In this document: positions 31,064 to 45,281 of the stretch, piece after piece
Layout of the letters: every line of letters begins with the position of its first letter
How positions within the stretch are numbered: the first letter of the stretch is position 1
Source: Oxyruncus cristatus
Taxonomy: Eukaryota > Chordata > Aves > Passeriformes > Cotingidae
Length of the DNA stretch: 64,000 nucleotides
Assembly: GCA_013399855.1 (NCBI GenBank)
Contig: VXAY01006780.1
Coordinates: 2,805,181-2,869,180 of the forward strand
Direction of reading: 5' to 3'
Position numbers and translations under genes: made by a program
Notes under the pieces: generated by a model
Databases searched by the model: none
What the model was told of the DNA's origin: nothing
Seen by the model: only the letters and a program-made list of their open reading frames with translations

Positions 31064-31212
31064 CATAGACCTGTTTGGGTTGGAAGGAACCTTAAAGATC
31101 ATCTTGTTCCAACCCTCTGCCACGGGCAGGGACACCTTCCACTAGATAAGGTTGCTCCAAGCCCAGTCCAACCTGGCCTTGAACACTTCCAGGGATGGGG
31201 CATCCATATCAT
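31064..31212 (-). mobile_element. CR1 LINE 3'-end fragment
   Basis: This is a minus-oriented CR1 containing gtttgggttggaaggaacc, gccacgggcagggacacctt, ccagtccaacctggccttg and ttccagggatggggcatcc. It is the least diverged CR1 in the window by eye. It is the last recognisable one before 32.8 kb of sequence without any. Confidence 0.93.
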
Positions 31213-34200
31213 TTGTCCTTGACTGCCCACGTTATGGGGCTCATGAAGGTCAGTCAGGGCCACTCTGAGAGATCCCAGCACAGAAGATGATGATAACCTC
31301 ATAAGCTTTTCTCCAGCAGCACCTGGGCTGTCTCACCTTGGACAGTAGAGTACCAAGGTAAGCCTCTGGAATAAAGCTTTGATGTACCGGTAGCGTGGAA
31401 GACAGAAAGGGGAGGGTCTGAAAGCACAGTAGTGCTTGTTTAGGGACATGTCAAGCTTGCACAAGCCCTAGACACAAAACTTGGTGCTTATGGATGCAGA
31501 TGAGGCCACTGTAGGCAAACACCATGTGCCCAACATACCTGGATTTAAAGTGCCTTTCCAGGGAGCGGAGTGATCCCCAGTGCAGCATCACCCTCTACAT
31601 GGTAGAGCCCTTACATAGAGCCCTGCGTGATGAAGGCTGGGAACTGAGGGGACTGTCCTCATCACCTGCTAGCAGAGAACAAAGTGCCTCCATTCAACAC
31701 AGAATCTCTGGGTGGCCACCAAGGTCTGCACCAACTCCACCTGAGTTACGCAGGACAACTCCACAGAAGAACAAAAGGGTGGGCACAGACACCAAGGAGT
31801 GCCCACAAGGAACATGTCACCCCTCATCTGCCTCTGAGTGACTCCACTGGGAGTGTGAAGGTACTTGAGCAAAGTACTGCACTCACCTAGAAGCAACACA
31901 ACTCCCTCCCTGGGTGACACAGGCTCTCTGTGCTCATACCCCAGGCTCTCCCAGGCCTCTGCCTCCTCCAAGCACTGAGGAGGAAGCCCCACAGACTTAT
32001 TGACTCAAATCCCAAGGTCTGAGGCACTCCGGGTTAGGCAGGCAACTACACTTTCAGACAGTGGTGGAGAACACCCAGTGTATTAGTGGATAATTTCCCC
32101 AGCCAAGTCCCAAACGAGCAACAAAAATCCAGTGGGAAAAGACTGCTGGATATGGAAACCAGCAACAGAGTTCTGCATGATGAGTGAGACTCTCCTTCCG
32201 TTTTATTCTAAGTTTGTGTTTTGCAGGGCAGGATGCCCTGTCTACATTCCTTTATGGACTAAGAATGGACATTTATTAACAAGTACTTGGGCTGACAGCC
32301 CAAAACTCTAGACTCCTGGTCTGGGAGTGTATGACAGAAGGCCAGTGACCGCCGTTTGTGTGTACTTCTACAGACACATGTTGGTGTGATAGGGGCATTC
32401 ACTTTCTCAGGTTCAGGCCAAGGTCAGGCTAGAACACGGACTGAGTTTATTCTCTCCATGTAATCTGCTCAGGCTGTAGCCCAAAGAGTGCCTCAGAGTT
32501 CACAAATTGTGAGTGCATTGTGAGGGAGTCAAGATTAACAAAGTAAACAGAAGGGGCAGAGAGGGACCTTCTTTGTCCTTAACTGATTTCATGGGCTCAT
32601 CCCACATGTGGCAGATTTGGCGGTTCCAGGGGAGGTCCTCAGGGAATTAAGATGACATTGGTGGGATGTCTTGCTCCAGGAGCATGCCTCCAGCAACTCA
32701 GACACTTTCTTGGTGTAACAGTTCATCTCAGAGGACCTGAGATGAATCTGTTGCTAGAAGCTGGGTTGAGCAGCTAAAACTATGCAATGCCTTCCTGTGC
32801 TAGAAGATTTGCCTCTCTAGAGCCTCTAACCAGTTCCCGGCAGTCACTGTCTGTGGCACAGCGTGATACAAAGGGATGCAGAAACATGGCAGTGCGGTGG
32901 ATCATTTAAGACATTCTGTATATAAGACAATCTGAAGATACCACAGGGACCAAGACTTCATATTTTGAACCATGCTTAGCAGTTTGATTCGTGACACTTC
33001 GTACTGTGACTGACTTCCAAGCAGGCAGAAAGAATAAAAAAGGAAGAGGAATTCCACTCACAGAAAACTTTATATTAAACTAAAGAAACTCAGGTAAAAA
33101 GGAAACCCATCCGTTACAGTTTGTAAAGCATAAAGATTTGTTTCTTCTCTCTTCCTCCTTCGTTTGCATTACTGAAATGCAGAAATAAAGGAAAAAATAA
33201 TGATGGATGGATTTTGGAAGAGTTAGAGTTCAACTCAGGATGGATGCAATCCCAACATTTCAGATTCTTATCTCATCATAATTGGAATAACTGAACCTCT
33301 CTTGTCTGCAAAATTAGGCAAGATACCCTGTGAGAATGGGCTTTTTTTCACAGCAGTTTAGTCCCCAGACGCATAAAAGAATGAAAACAAGAACTGGAAC
33401 AGAACATTTTTAGTTTTGAATAATGGCTTCATTCAGGCAGTTTAGAACTAAACTTCACTGGAAGAGCTGAGGAGGAATTTCTCGCTGCTGGTGTGCCCAT
33501 CCCTAGACACATTCTTCCACAGAGCACATAAATACTTATCTAAAATGATAATTTATCCAAGAAACTCCCATTCTGTAGAATTCAAAAGAAAAACAGAATG
33601 AGAAGAAAGTACACTGTCCACCCTTCTACCCTGAAGAAATCATTCAACAAAGTCCACGTGTCCTGCTAGATCCACCTTTGCTCTTGAGCAAACTCTGTCT
33701 ACTTTGACTTGTCAGGAAAAGCAGGAGAGGGGTTGTTGACTTCCTCCTCCAGCAGCAGAATCTCGGGTCCAGAGCAATTACACTGTTAGCCTGAAAGATC
33801 TCAGTTTTAAACCTTCCTGAGGTTCAACACAGAGAGATGAATTCCAAGATGACCCGATATCTCCACTGATTACTGAGGGACAGTGAGGATTTTAGGTTCA
33901 TCACTGGTGTCTCATTTAATGCCTAATGTTAGATGGGATGAAATCTAAGCCCTAGTTCATGTACCACATCAGCACAGATCTGGAAGAATATGAAAGCTTT
34001 CCTCCCCATATCTTACCCCAGGCAATATTCTCTTGACATTCTCCATCCTTTACAGTTTTATCTGGCTACTTTTTGTTTGTTTGTTTTTTAAATCCAGAAG
34101 ACTGTAAAATATAAGCGTTGCTGAGTTATTCTTGCGTTCCTGCCCTTCACCTAGTTCATTTGCAGGAGGGAATAATGATCTGTCACCAAGGTAAATTCAC

Positions 34201-34310
34201 TGCCTGGAGATAATGCCACAGTGTTTCTGCTGCCCATTTCACAGTAAGACATTCTTTTTCAATGATGCTGCATCTCTGTTCTCGTGGGAACAGTTTATGG
34301 CTGACATAGC

Positions 34311-34361
34311 AATAGTAGTAATAACAACTTACATTTATATTGTACACAGGATGATCTTTAC
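34311..34361 (+). repeat. Possible ancient LINE (L3/CR1-like) tail fragment
   Basis: The run aatagtagtaataacaactt, acatttatattgtaca, aggatgatcttta resembles the start of an old amniote LINE tail ('acatttatatagcgcctttc'). It is short and eroded, so the call is weak. Confidence 0.3.
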
Positions 34362-37300
34362 TTCTCTCTCCTTCTAAGAGTGGAAGGCTCCCAGTCCTGC
34401 TGCAAATACATCCTTCCTGGCTATGTCAGACAAAAACCTGGATTCACTTATTCTGGGCTGCCTCATTCCTCAGCCATTTGCTCGGGTTGTCGTATCCTTC
34501 CCATCCCATTTTGTTACTGATTTAAATTAAGCCATGGGCCACTACCCAACCATTGCTCTAAGCCTTCACTCACAAAAATCTGTGGGGATCCCCTCTTGCC
34601 TCAAAACCACAGCCACCTCAGTCTGTCAAGCTGATATCCATTCTCTCCTGCTCCTCACCTCTTCCCTTCCTCCTGCAGCTCCAGCTCTGGCATGCTCGGC
34701 TGTACAGTAAAATTGGCTCCCCTCTGTACAGCGTGGGGGACACGGCCAGCTCTCTGCATTCTGCTGTTGGAAACTTCCTGAAAGTGAATTCCCTGATTTT
34801 AAAAATCAGGACTTCGAGGACTAACATGTGGGAAAATTGCAGGAGGTCTGCAGTGCAAAGCTTGTCAGGTAGGGACACCCCCCAAACACCAGCAGGTTTT
34901 CAGATGGGGATGCAGCTGTCAAAGAGCCTTCTGTTACAGATAAGATCTTAAGACTAAGGAATTAAAGTAGAAAAATTACAGGGACAGAGGTCTGGATTCT
35001 CTGTGAGCGAGTGGTACAGCTACTTAACTAGTATCCCTCCCTTATGATCCCGGCAGAAGAAATACCAGCAAAGGGTTTGGCTCACTGTGTTCTGAAGATG
35101 GTGTTGACAACCTTGTGTCTGGCAAGGGGGCACTGGGGGAGTGCTGGGGATGCCAGTATGTGACTCTGCTGTGACCCCATGGGAGGGCACCCCACAGCCA
35201 GAGTTGGGCTGCTGGTCACGTGTGAGAAAAGAGAAATATTTGGATCGCCTGTAGCATCCCTATCTTTTCCTTGTACCTCCTTTCTCCAGGGATGGGAGTG
35301 AGGTGCCCGCTCCTCATCCCAGAGTGTGGCTTACAGGAGATCCGCTTGCTTCAAGTGCAAGTGAGGGAGGGTGGGAGGTAATGATTAGAGACACTCTAAA
35401 ATGATTGCATTAATTGAATCTTATGAAAATGGAAAACAATGGCAGTGGGTAATAATAAAACCCTACAGTAATGATGTACATCTCTTGTTTACTAGAAAGT
35501 GCTTCACTGACTACAGATTTACTCTGGGGCACAGCAGGAAACTTTTCTCCTTTAAATTTAATCAGCCCTTTTTTGCCTTCTTCCTCCTTTTTTTTTCTTT
35601 CAGAGACAAATACCAGCTATCAGATCTGTGTTTCCCATCCACTCCTAAGACTCCTCAGTGCAGTGCCTGGAGGTGATAGTGTGAACTCACTCAAGAATGT
35701 GAAGGTATTTTATAAATCATTTGGTTTCAGCAGGAGGGGGAGAAAGGAGAAGGGAGAGGGATGATATAGTTTACAGCACATACTCAGCAGTAACTCCCAA
35801 CTGTCAAACTTCAGCATTTTCTTCAGTTGGAACAGTGGTTAACAAAAAAATGTTAAGACAGCAGACATGAAATGCACACAGTAAGCACCACATTTAATCA
35901 ACTGGCACCTTCCTACCACCCCACCGCCAAAATCTATCCGGACACTATCACAGCCTAGGAAAAAAGTTGTATAACTGGAGATAGGGCACTGGCAGGAGAA
36001 AAAGGAGCACAAATGAATAACATGAACTGCTGTAAACAACTTGCGGGCCTTTTGTGTGCCAGATAACAACAGCAAAGTTAAAGGAGTGTGTTTACAAGTG
36101 TGGCTCTCTCACCTCACCTTCCTCCTGCCCCCTTTTGCCATGCTCCCTACATTGCTCCTGGGAAAATATTTGCAAACCATTGCAAATAAAAGTCTCCTTC
36201 TCACTTTCCAAGAAACTGATCTGGTATTTTTCCATTTCAGGCCAGGCCTCAGAGGGGATTTTATTCTTGCAGCTCCGTGAGACTCACCCTAAACTTTCTT
36301 TCCAGTTCCTAGCTAACAACTTCTGCAACTACAAAACAGTAACTAGCTACAGAAGCGATGATGCTTTTTTCTAGGAGCCTGGTCTCACTAAATTGCACTC
36401 TTTGACAACAGCAGCAGTCCAGCACACAGCTTTCAGGAGCTGTGCATTGCTCTCCACGTGAACCTCCTTGCTGGTGTACACAACTTCAGGTTTACAAAAT
36501 TAAGGCTACTTGGAAAGCACCTGATTAACCCACGAATCTGCAGCATGCGCAGACAATACAGATTTTTTCTGAGTGTGCAAACCAAGTATTAGTATGACAG
36601 TTGGGAGCCATTTGAATGAAAACCACCTGGTACCTGTAAAACCATGATTCACCCAGGCACTACACCACACGCTGAAATCAGGGGAATGTGTGAAACACCG
36701 ACACACATTTTCATAGTGTCTTATATATATTTGAAGAGGTCTAGAGTCAACAGAACAGCTCCTGCATTGGTCAGGACATCAGAGCAAAAGAACACACAAG
36801 CACAAGCGGGAAAACACGATCCCTTGTCACAGCTTGGTGGTAGCCTCATGCTCCACTTGGAAATTCCCATCTGGATGAACCAAGTTTGGGTGCTGGCAGT
36901 TCAGATACAGTGAAGGATGTGTGTGTAAGTAGGAGGTAAAATATGCTTTGTTTTAAAGCCTGGGACTCGAGTTGCAGGGGACCTTTGATGTTCTGGGCGG
37001 ACTTGCTGGGCAGCATCCCCCCTGGATGTTGGGGAAGGGCAGCCTGACACCCCCCTACCCACTGCTGTCACTGCCTCCACCTCCAGCCTCCATCCCCTTC
37101 TGATTCCTGCAGCCTGCACAGTGAGAGAGGCACATCTGCACAGCACAGCTCCCGGCACACATTTTTAATTTCCAGTGGTTTGACCACAGAAGAAAAAATT
37201 TTGGCCGGGGAGCACTTCTGCTTGCAGGAGAGCAGTGGTGAGCTGGGCTGGATTTTACTGTTGTGATCTCTGAGTGGAGGTTCCTACTCACTGCCGACTG

Positions 37301-40300
37301 GCACTGCCACAAAGACACCACCTAAATAGACGTGAAGTAATGAATACTTCGGGTAAGCGACTGATTTCAGAGGGTGCTTTTATCCACAGGCCCTGTATTT
37401 ATAGTTCAAGCCTTTTCAATTAATACGCACACCCTAAAAGAATTAAACTACTAATTATCACATTTTACCGTGGTTCACAGAACTTTCATCAGATCTAGTA
37501 AATGAAATCACGAGTTCAGCAGAAGAAGCTTTACTGCGCCAAATTATGTCAAGGGTATATCATGTTGATAATAAAAGATCACTTGGTTGGAAGCCTAACC
37601 TAGAAGGTTGGGGAGGCGTAAAAAGTTCACATTTTGGATCATGCTGCTCTGGTGTGGGCGTTTTGTGTTTTTTTTCTTGGTTATTGTGGAAGGCAATTTT
37701 CCTGCAAGTAAAATTTTCCCTTTGTCTTACATTACCAAGCATTAGGGATTTTTTACATAGAAAGACAAATAGATAGGTTTGGAGTTTTGTTTTGCAAGTT
37801 AGACTTTGGCATCACATCCTCTTTCCACTAATAAACTCCCCTCTCCACTCGACAGAAATTAAAATGATGCCCCTACCACAAATGAAGTCCTTTCCCTAAG
37901 TGCCCAGCTTCTTGGTGGGAGAGTGTGGTGCTCCAAAGCATCCTTCAGCCTGTGGTCCGCTCTGGCAGCCACAATTACTCTGACACAACCCAGCTCTCAG
38001 CTGTTAATTAAACAGCAAGTCTCTCAAGAAGATAGGAAAAAAAAAACAATTGTAATAAAAACTAGAGATTGCTCACAGCTCCAGCAGCTGAGCCCAGGAC
38101 ACTGGACTGGCTGAAGTGAGCCCTGAGGCACCTCTTGCCGTGCAAAGGTGGGACACGAGTAGAAGGGGATTCCATGGCTGCTGCCACAGAGGAGGGGGCA
38201 GTGACCTGGCACTGAGGTCCCCTCAAGGCAAAGAAAATCCTTGGCAGAGGGAAGCTTGGGAGCTTCTTAGGAGGAGTCTTCTATCCTTCCCATTTTCAAG
38301 CTGCCCTCTAGATGGCCCTTGCTGTTATCTCGTGGATAAAGATTCATGGAAAGGAATGGAATGGAGCAACAGAATAAAAATATATTTTGAAAAGACTTAG
38401 AATAATTGCAGCTGTATTTATGCACCTTATCCACTGGAAAGGTTCATTGCCTTTTTCCAGTACACACACATGGAGAAATAAAAATATATACTCAAGCCAC
38501 ATTTTTATTCCTCCTTTCCTTTGCAGCATTCAGCCACTCCAAGCGTAATGAACGTTTCATGTCTTTCAAGCACTGCTTTGTCATGCTATAAGCATTCATT
38601 TCATGCTTTGAATATTTCCTGTCATACTCTCCTTGGATGAATTTTTTGTGGGAATGCTTTGCTTGTGAAGGTTAATGGTTAGCAGCAGTGAAAACTGAAG
38701 TCCTCTGTCAATCCCCAGGTCTCAAACACTGCAGGTCACTGATGAGGAAGGGTCTCCACTTGGCCCCAACAGAGGCGGCACAACTGCCCCCAACTGATGA
38801 CCATGGATCTTGCCAAATTGATAGTCAACACCCTCTACAGCTGCCATCACTGGGTCCCCTCAAGAGAGTGCCAGCTTCTAATAAGCAGGCTAAACTCTGA
38901 GCCTAACAGAGGGCCCACTAAATCCTGGAAATGGTGTAACTGTGCCTCACAATCTGAACCACAAAAGAGAATATGGTAATGCAGGGAAAAATTGTGTTTT
39001 CTAATTATTCAGATGCTTCTTCATGGCAGTCATTAAACTGTCTGGGAAATACACCTGGATGCTGCACAGTTTCACTTCTAGACTATTATGGTTAAAATAC
39101 TGTATTTCTAGTACTTGTTGGGATCTATCTGTAACGAAATAAGATGAAAAAAATGCAAGACTACATTACACATAAGCTAAATTTATAACCAGACATATCT
39201 GCTTTTGTTTCCTTGGGAAACGCTGGCTCTCAGAGCTGCCTACATGCACTCTCTCTCACAGGGTGATGAAATACAGGTTGGACCTCATCAGACCTTTGTT
39301 GGCTGATGAGTCCTGTTAGAATCAACAGCCCATCCTTCCCAGATCACAGCAAGACAGAAACGAGCCCCACCAGTGCCCCCCAGTTCGGCCACAGCTTCCA
39401 AGCCTGGACAAATTTCCCCACTACTGTTCCCGGCAGACAACGTGATCCATAAGGGTGCAAATCTGTTCAGAATTTGGTCCTGGCAAGTTACAAAGGTGCA
39501 AACAAGCTGACATCACCAGGAGCTTTGACTTCAGTGCCAGTGATGAGATTCCTTATTGAAAATCCTAAGGGTTTTTTTTTTCAAGCTTTTTCTGAAGAAA
39601 GTTAATTTTAGATTAGTCCCTCAGGCTGTGATAACTCCTCAGCGTGGCTCTGTAAACAAGAGAGGAGAGTCTTCTTGCATTTATAAGATTCTGATGCAAA
39701 TAATCCCATGAACAAGAACAACTAATAAAAGCTGCCGTTACTGTATTACCGCCCTTGCAGCTGTAACTGATAGAAAACTTTCTCTGCAAGGCTCAGTTAT
39801 CTGCTGCAAATGAGGTGTTTCAGGAATGTTTCAGTCATCTGAGACCACGTATTTTCTAACAGAACCAGTTTCAGCATTGTGTGTTCAGAGAACTGCTGGT
39901 ATATGTGCACCCCTCAGGTGGGAGCTAAGGGGCTTATCCGTAGACAACCAACTCCTCAGACACCTCAAGCACCTTCTTGGGGAGTTGGCATCAAGTTCAG
40001 CCACAGCTGCGAGAGCCTGTGAGGCAGCTGGACTCTACCTGAAACTGTGGGGACAGGAGGTCAGGCATGGAGGCATGGCCTGAGCAAAGGGATGGCCTTG
40101 GAAGGCAGAATGCTTCTAACTGTTAAAAATTCAGCTGCTGAAGGAATTGGAGGTCTTTCAGCTACTGTTTAACTTACACAGTAGTTGAGTGATGGGGACA
40201 ACCACAAAGAGCAGTTCTGCCTACCTCACCTTGAGAGGAGGGTTTGAAGTGTGAAATCTGCAGCCAAAAATGCCCAACCCTTGGGCCAGCTGGGCATCAG

Positions 40301-40741
40301 TTCCACTGGCTGAAGCCACCACACTGCATGGAACACAAAGGCCAAGTTTTGGGACCAGAAAGAAGCTATTCTCAGAGGGACTGGACTCTGCAGCCTGTTC
40401 GTTAGGACAGAGAGGTCTTTCCACACATAATCCCCTCCTCCCTTGCAGCCAAAGCTGTATCATGGCTTCCATGACCAGCTTTGCCCAGGGAAGAAGAAAA
40501 GGAAACTTCTCTTTGCATATATTCCCACTGTTGCCTTCTCTTTCCCTCACAGCTCAAGGAACAGAATTTCTTCCTTTATGTTTTTAGGCATGGAAAAGTA
40601 AGCATATACTTAAACATTTTTTTAAGATTTCATACTCAAGTCCAGCCCTACTTAAGCAAAGAATTCACAGATGATATTTACAAGTCCAGTGTAATTACTG
40701 CGGGCTTGAAAAACGAGTTCTGTGAGTTACGGTGCATCATT

Positions 40742-40776
40742 GTTTTTCTTTTTCTTTTTTTCTTTTTTTTTTTTTT
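40742..40776. repeat. T/C-rich tract
   Basis: An almost pure T tract with a few C and G bases. It has the look of low-complexity expansion. Confidence 0.85.
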
Positions 40777-41694
40777 AAATGTTACAAAGAACAATGTGCC
40801 TTTCATTTCCTGCAGTGCTGTTAAGGTACTTGCAGCTCAAAGCAGTGAGAATACATTAAAGCTAAAAAGCATTTGGTTTGGGCATTAAACATTTTTATTT
40901 TTTAGAAAAATGCCTCTCCCTCTCTACAGAAATTGTTTGAGCAATGGATTTGGCACTCTTTTGCAATCAGCTGTAATAATGAATACTGCCTTGCTCACTT
41001 GAAATGGGAGAATTTACTGACTTCTTTAAAAGAACTTGCTAATCTACAATTGAATTGCTGTGCTACGAACTCTGAGTTACCAAATCACAATCCCACCTGC
41101 TTGAGAGCCATCAGTAGCCTGTCGAAAATGACACAGCATTCTCCTGCTTTCACAGCACACTCGGTGTGCACCTTTACGCTGCAGTTATTAATTCACCAGT
41201 GCCACCACATCAAACACAAATATCACCGTGTGAATGCCTGACATCCATTTACTGACAGCAGCAGCACAGCTCTGTCCCACAGTTATTAACCACTCTGTGC
41301 TACATCCTCCCTGCCTTTCTCCAGAGTTAAAGTCCTGCTGGAGCAGAGCAGGATTTGACTTCTAATACTCCCTGAAAGCTAGAGTCACAAATATCCCCAC
41401 TTTGCAGACAAAAAGAGCAAAAGGTTTTCCTACAAAAGTTTAAAATAATCCTACTTACAAAAAGAAAATCTATCTGATAGCTGTTTCCACAACTGAAAGT
41501 GAGAATAAAAGCCTGAGAGAGAGTCCGCGGCAGTGCTGAGCTGGGAATTCAGTTGTTCCTGATCCCCAGGCATGCAGTCACTTCACTACATCAGACTACC
41601 CATTTTGTCATCATTCACTTCACTGAAAAACTAGTTTGTTTATAAAATACAACACCACACCAGTGCATTTAACAAGCTTTTAAAATCAATAACC

Positions 41695-41710
41695 TTTTTT
41701 TTTTTTTTTT
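41695..41710. repeat. Poly-T tract (16)
   Basis: An uninterrupted T run, with no recognisable LINE or SINE body beside it. Confidence 0.9.
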
Positions 41711-42853
41711 GATTGGGTGAATTGCAAAATCACTCTGCAGTGCCAACTGAAATGAAGCTTTTACATACCATTAGGCAACTACAAAAGTGGGGAATTTTCC
41801 ACATGGGTGTTCCACCCAGCTGGTCAGGAAAAAACTCATTTGAGCAAAATATCAGGGCATCAGAACATGCTCCTGCCTTTCAGATGAAGTTGCTGGCCTC
41901 TTTCAACATCCCTCCTGCAAATCTACTCACCCCATATTCTGGGGTTTCTGTCTCTCCCCAGAAGGCTCTCTCCCAAGCTAAGAGAGCAGCACTGTACACG
42001 CCCTGTGGGTATGTGTTAGTTTTACCCCTAGTTCCAGGACAAAGCATCTGGACCTTGGACCATGCATGCAGTATCGCCTGCATGTTTGTTTTTCATGGCC
42101 ATCAGGTTAGGTGCCTCTCTCTTCCTCTAGGAAATAATTAAATGTTCAATATTTCTGTAAATTTTTGCATTAGTTATCAGGTAAGTGACTGCCTGAAAAC
42201 TATTCTGGCTTAATGAAGGCTGAAGGAAAGGCAAGAATTGGTGTTGAAGCCACCACTGAGAACAGAAAATGTCACCATCTTCTCTGCCTGCGATGATTCT
42301 GCTCCAGAAAATGTGACTGTAAAGCCCACTAGAAAAAAAAGGACTGGCTTTAAAAAAGAAGAGTTTTTTTTCCCATGAACTTAACTTTAATGAAGGTTAG
42401 ACATACAGGCTTTCCAAAACAACATATACAATTTAGAATGATAAATTAAAATTTGTAGTAGGAGGCCTTCTTTTTCAGGGCTGTATAGTTGACCCTTCTG
42501 AACCTACATTACTCAAGGTATGCAAAATATATGTGTATAATAAATAGCTCTAGAATTTATGGAGTGGAACAGAAAGGATATTAACAGGCAAGTAGAGAGG
42601 CTGTATAACCCTCACAAGGCCTTTAAAGATTTATTTTTTTAAAATGAAGGAATGCATGCATGGAAAAGGTAGAACTGAATCGATACACTTCTTTGTGCTT
42701 TCCAGAAACACATGCAAAATGCTTCCAAATCTGCCCCCAATCTGGTCACTCCACGGTTGGCATCAGTGGGAATAAGATTATTCACGATACTATTTTTCTT
42801 TGATTTAAAAAAAAATAAAACATTCCTCTCTGTGTGGGCTCATTCTTACTCTC

Positions 42854-42908
42854 AGTAAAATCAATTACGAGCCTCCCATTGACTCCAGAGGGATTTGGAT
42901 CAGGCCCT
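42854..42908. repeat. Ancient amniote repeat fragment
   Basis: The run agtaaaatcaattacgagcc, tcccattgactccagaggg, tttggatcaggccct matches the widespread amniote phrase 'cattgacttcagtgggctttggatcaggcc'. The family name is uncertain. Confidence 0.5.
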
Positions 42909-45215
42909 GTGGAAGTGGGTCTACAGCAAGTGTAGAACAACGCAGTTAATATGATTTATTGTGTCCGTTTCTGTGCGTGCAGTTTTTCATTTTCTAAAGC
43001 CTGCAGTTTTGCTTTCATCCTCACGTTCAGGAGATAAGAGCTGCAGATCTGTGTTGATCTACACGCTGGGTACCCTCGAGCTGGGGGCTGTGTGTGCTGG
43101 GAATGAGCTCAGTGTCTGCCCGGGGGGAACAACCCCCTTAGGGCCAACACACTGGTAAAGAAAATCTCCCACACAGGCAGTGCAAAAGGTGCGCAGTCAA
43201 TGAGGCTGCTGCTGCTGCGGTGGGGAAAAATACCCTTTAGTAAAACTGAGAAAAAAAAGAAAAAAACCTTTTCCTGTTTATTAACAAAAAAACCCCAACA
43301 ACAACAAAAAAGTACCTTTTGCAGGTCACCAGCAAAGTTCCAAGAATTCACTCAAAGACTGTTCTACAAAGAGGACTCAGACTCCAAATCAGAGATATTT
43401 CATTTCACTAGGCTCTTACAGATTTTACATTATTAAACACTGACATTGCTGATTTTCGGGGCAGTTGTTGAGAAACAGTCTCCGTTAAGACTAAGAAACT
43501 GCAGGGTAAGAAGAACTGAGCTTTAATAGCTGTGAAAGAATATTATTTAAACACAAAATAATAACATGCTCGGTGCCTAATACATTCTAAATTAAAATAT
43601 GATTTAATAAACATAGGCAACATATTCCCCATTAAAAAAAATAGCAGAATTGGCAGAACAAAAATCACAGTTTAGTCAGTTCTTCTCTTAACCTTGCAAT
43701 CCTTTGGCTACAAATTAGAATTTCTGTGAAAAGGATTGATAAGGGAAATTAGGCACTGTCTTTCAGAAACAACAGCAATGTTTTAAGATGGTATGTTTAG
43801 AGATGAACAGCACAAAATCTATCAAAATATGAAACCTTTCATATTTAAGGGGAGGAAAATACAGGAACCCCGAAAGCCAAAATTTTACCAGGCCAATGAG
43901 CCCTATGTTCTATGTCCTATGATACATGCTGGTAATTTAAAGGATTTTATGTACCTAAACCTCTTCTTCTCCCCTTAATTTTATCTCCTGTTGAAACCCT
44001 AATACAAAAGCAGTCTGGATGTGAATGCAGCCCTTCAGCTTCACTTTCCCTTGTTTAGTTGCTAATGAAGCCCCAAAAACACACACTGAACACATATACA
44101 GCTAAAGGGATTTAAGGCAAAAGCAGTTTGTTGCTCTGTGAAAGGGAAATCACAGTTGTATTATTATAGACACAATATTTCTGCATGAATTTACACATTC
44201 CAAAAATTGTGACAGGGTTCAGAGGCATAAATCTCTGAACAAATTCTTTTCTATAAATGCAGCACAGAACCCCGGTACAGTGGATCCCCCAATCTACTTT
44301 TAGGTCTTACAAAAAAAGTCTGGTTATGGACAAGAAAAGTTAGGAAAAACTACTACTAATAATCACTTTCACTTTGGGAGACATTCTAAGCACTGAATAT
44401 AAGTAGTAAAACAAAACTCAGTTGCCCACGGGCCAACAAAAATTGTTAAGGTCTACCTTAATTCACTATTATTGAAGGATTTTTTTTCGGGCTGCTTTAC
44501 AAAGCAAGCCATTGGCTCAGTAGAAGCTATTGCTTCTACTTTAAAACTGTCCCAGTCCAAAGAACACGAGTGTTCCCAAAAGTCACAGTCCTGCTGCTGC
44601 TTCCAAGTAAGCTTAAGCCGCTGCCACCTGAAACCATGGTATTGAGAACATGGAGAGAAGAAGGGGCAAGGAACTATAGCTGAGACTCCCTGACCTGTTT
44701 ACTCATGGTATCTACACCTTTAAAGCACGATGGTGAGACAAACTATGGTAACACCTGTATCAGCCCTGCAGTGGCACTTGCCTGAGCAGCTACTTCAGTG
44801 TGTCATGTGAGAGCATCAATAAACAAAAAGTAGTTAAAAGCACATAGAAAAAACCAAAAGTGATGAAATACACACCCCTAGGAGGTCCTGACTCATGGCC
44901 CAGGGACTGAAATCCTTTGCTATGTAGGAATAAGGATAAGGGTTGCATACAGCAGGCTCTGTAATAGCATCTCACTAATTAAAATTATTTTTAAAGGAAA
45001 AAAAAACCTCTCTCTCCAGGACTGGAGAAACAAATGCTACCTGAGATTAGTGAATCAGTAGCATTTTAACCATGAGGAGACTGCACAACCTCTTTGTTGC
45101 TGTCCCATGTCAGTTATTCTGAATAATCTTTTTATATTAGGCATGAGGAAAAAAAATCTTTATAAATATGGGCTGTTTTAATATCTCAAAGCAGGAGCAG
45201 CAGGTAAGAACTTAC

Positions 45216-45281
45216 CATTTTCTGGCTGGTCCTTAATATCAGCTTCACTTGGCTGGCTGGGACTTTCAGATTGACTTGAAT
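45216..45281 (-). CDS. NFIA: NFIA coding exon 3 (66 bp)
   Basis: This is an internal coding exon. Its first two bases complete a codon begun in the previous exon (an Asp if that exon ends in G), and the frame then reads SSQSESPSQPSEADIK followed by DQPEN. The last base, G, opens the Gly codon finished by the next exon. The acceptor is a T-rich tract ending TTTTTCAG and the donor is GTAAGT, both strong. The peptide is the serine/proline-rich start of the linker that follows the NFI DNA-binding/dimerisation domain. It has no catalytic function and is probably flexible. Its length is a multiple of three with phase 1 at both ends, so skipping it would keep the frame. As recalled, human NFIA has Asp where this sequence has Glu in PSEAD, a conservative change. 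The acceptor side faces at least 18.7 kb of intron 2, the donor side 25 kb of intron 3. Confidence 0.95.
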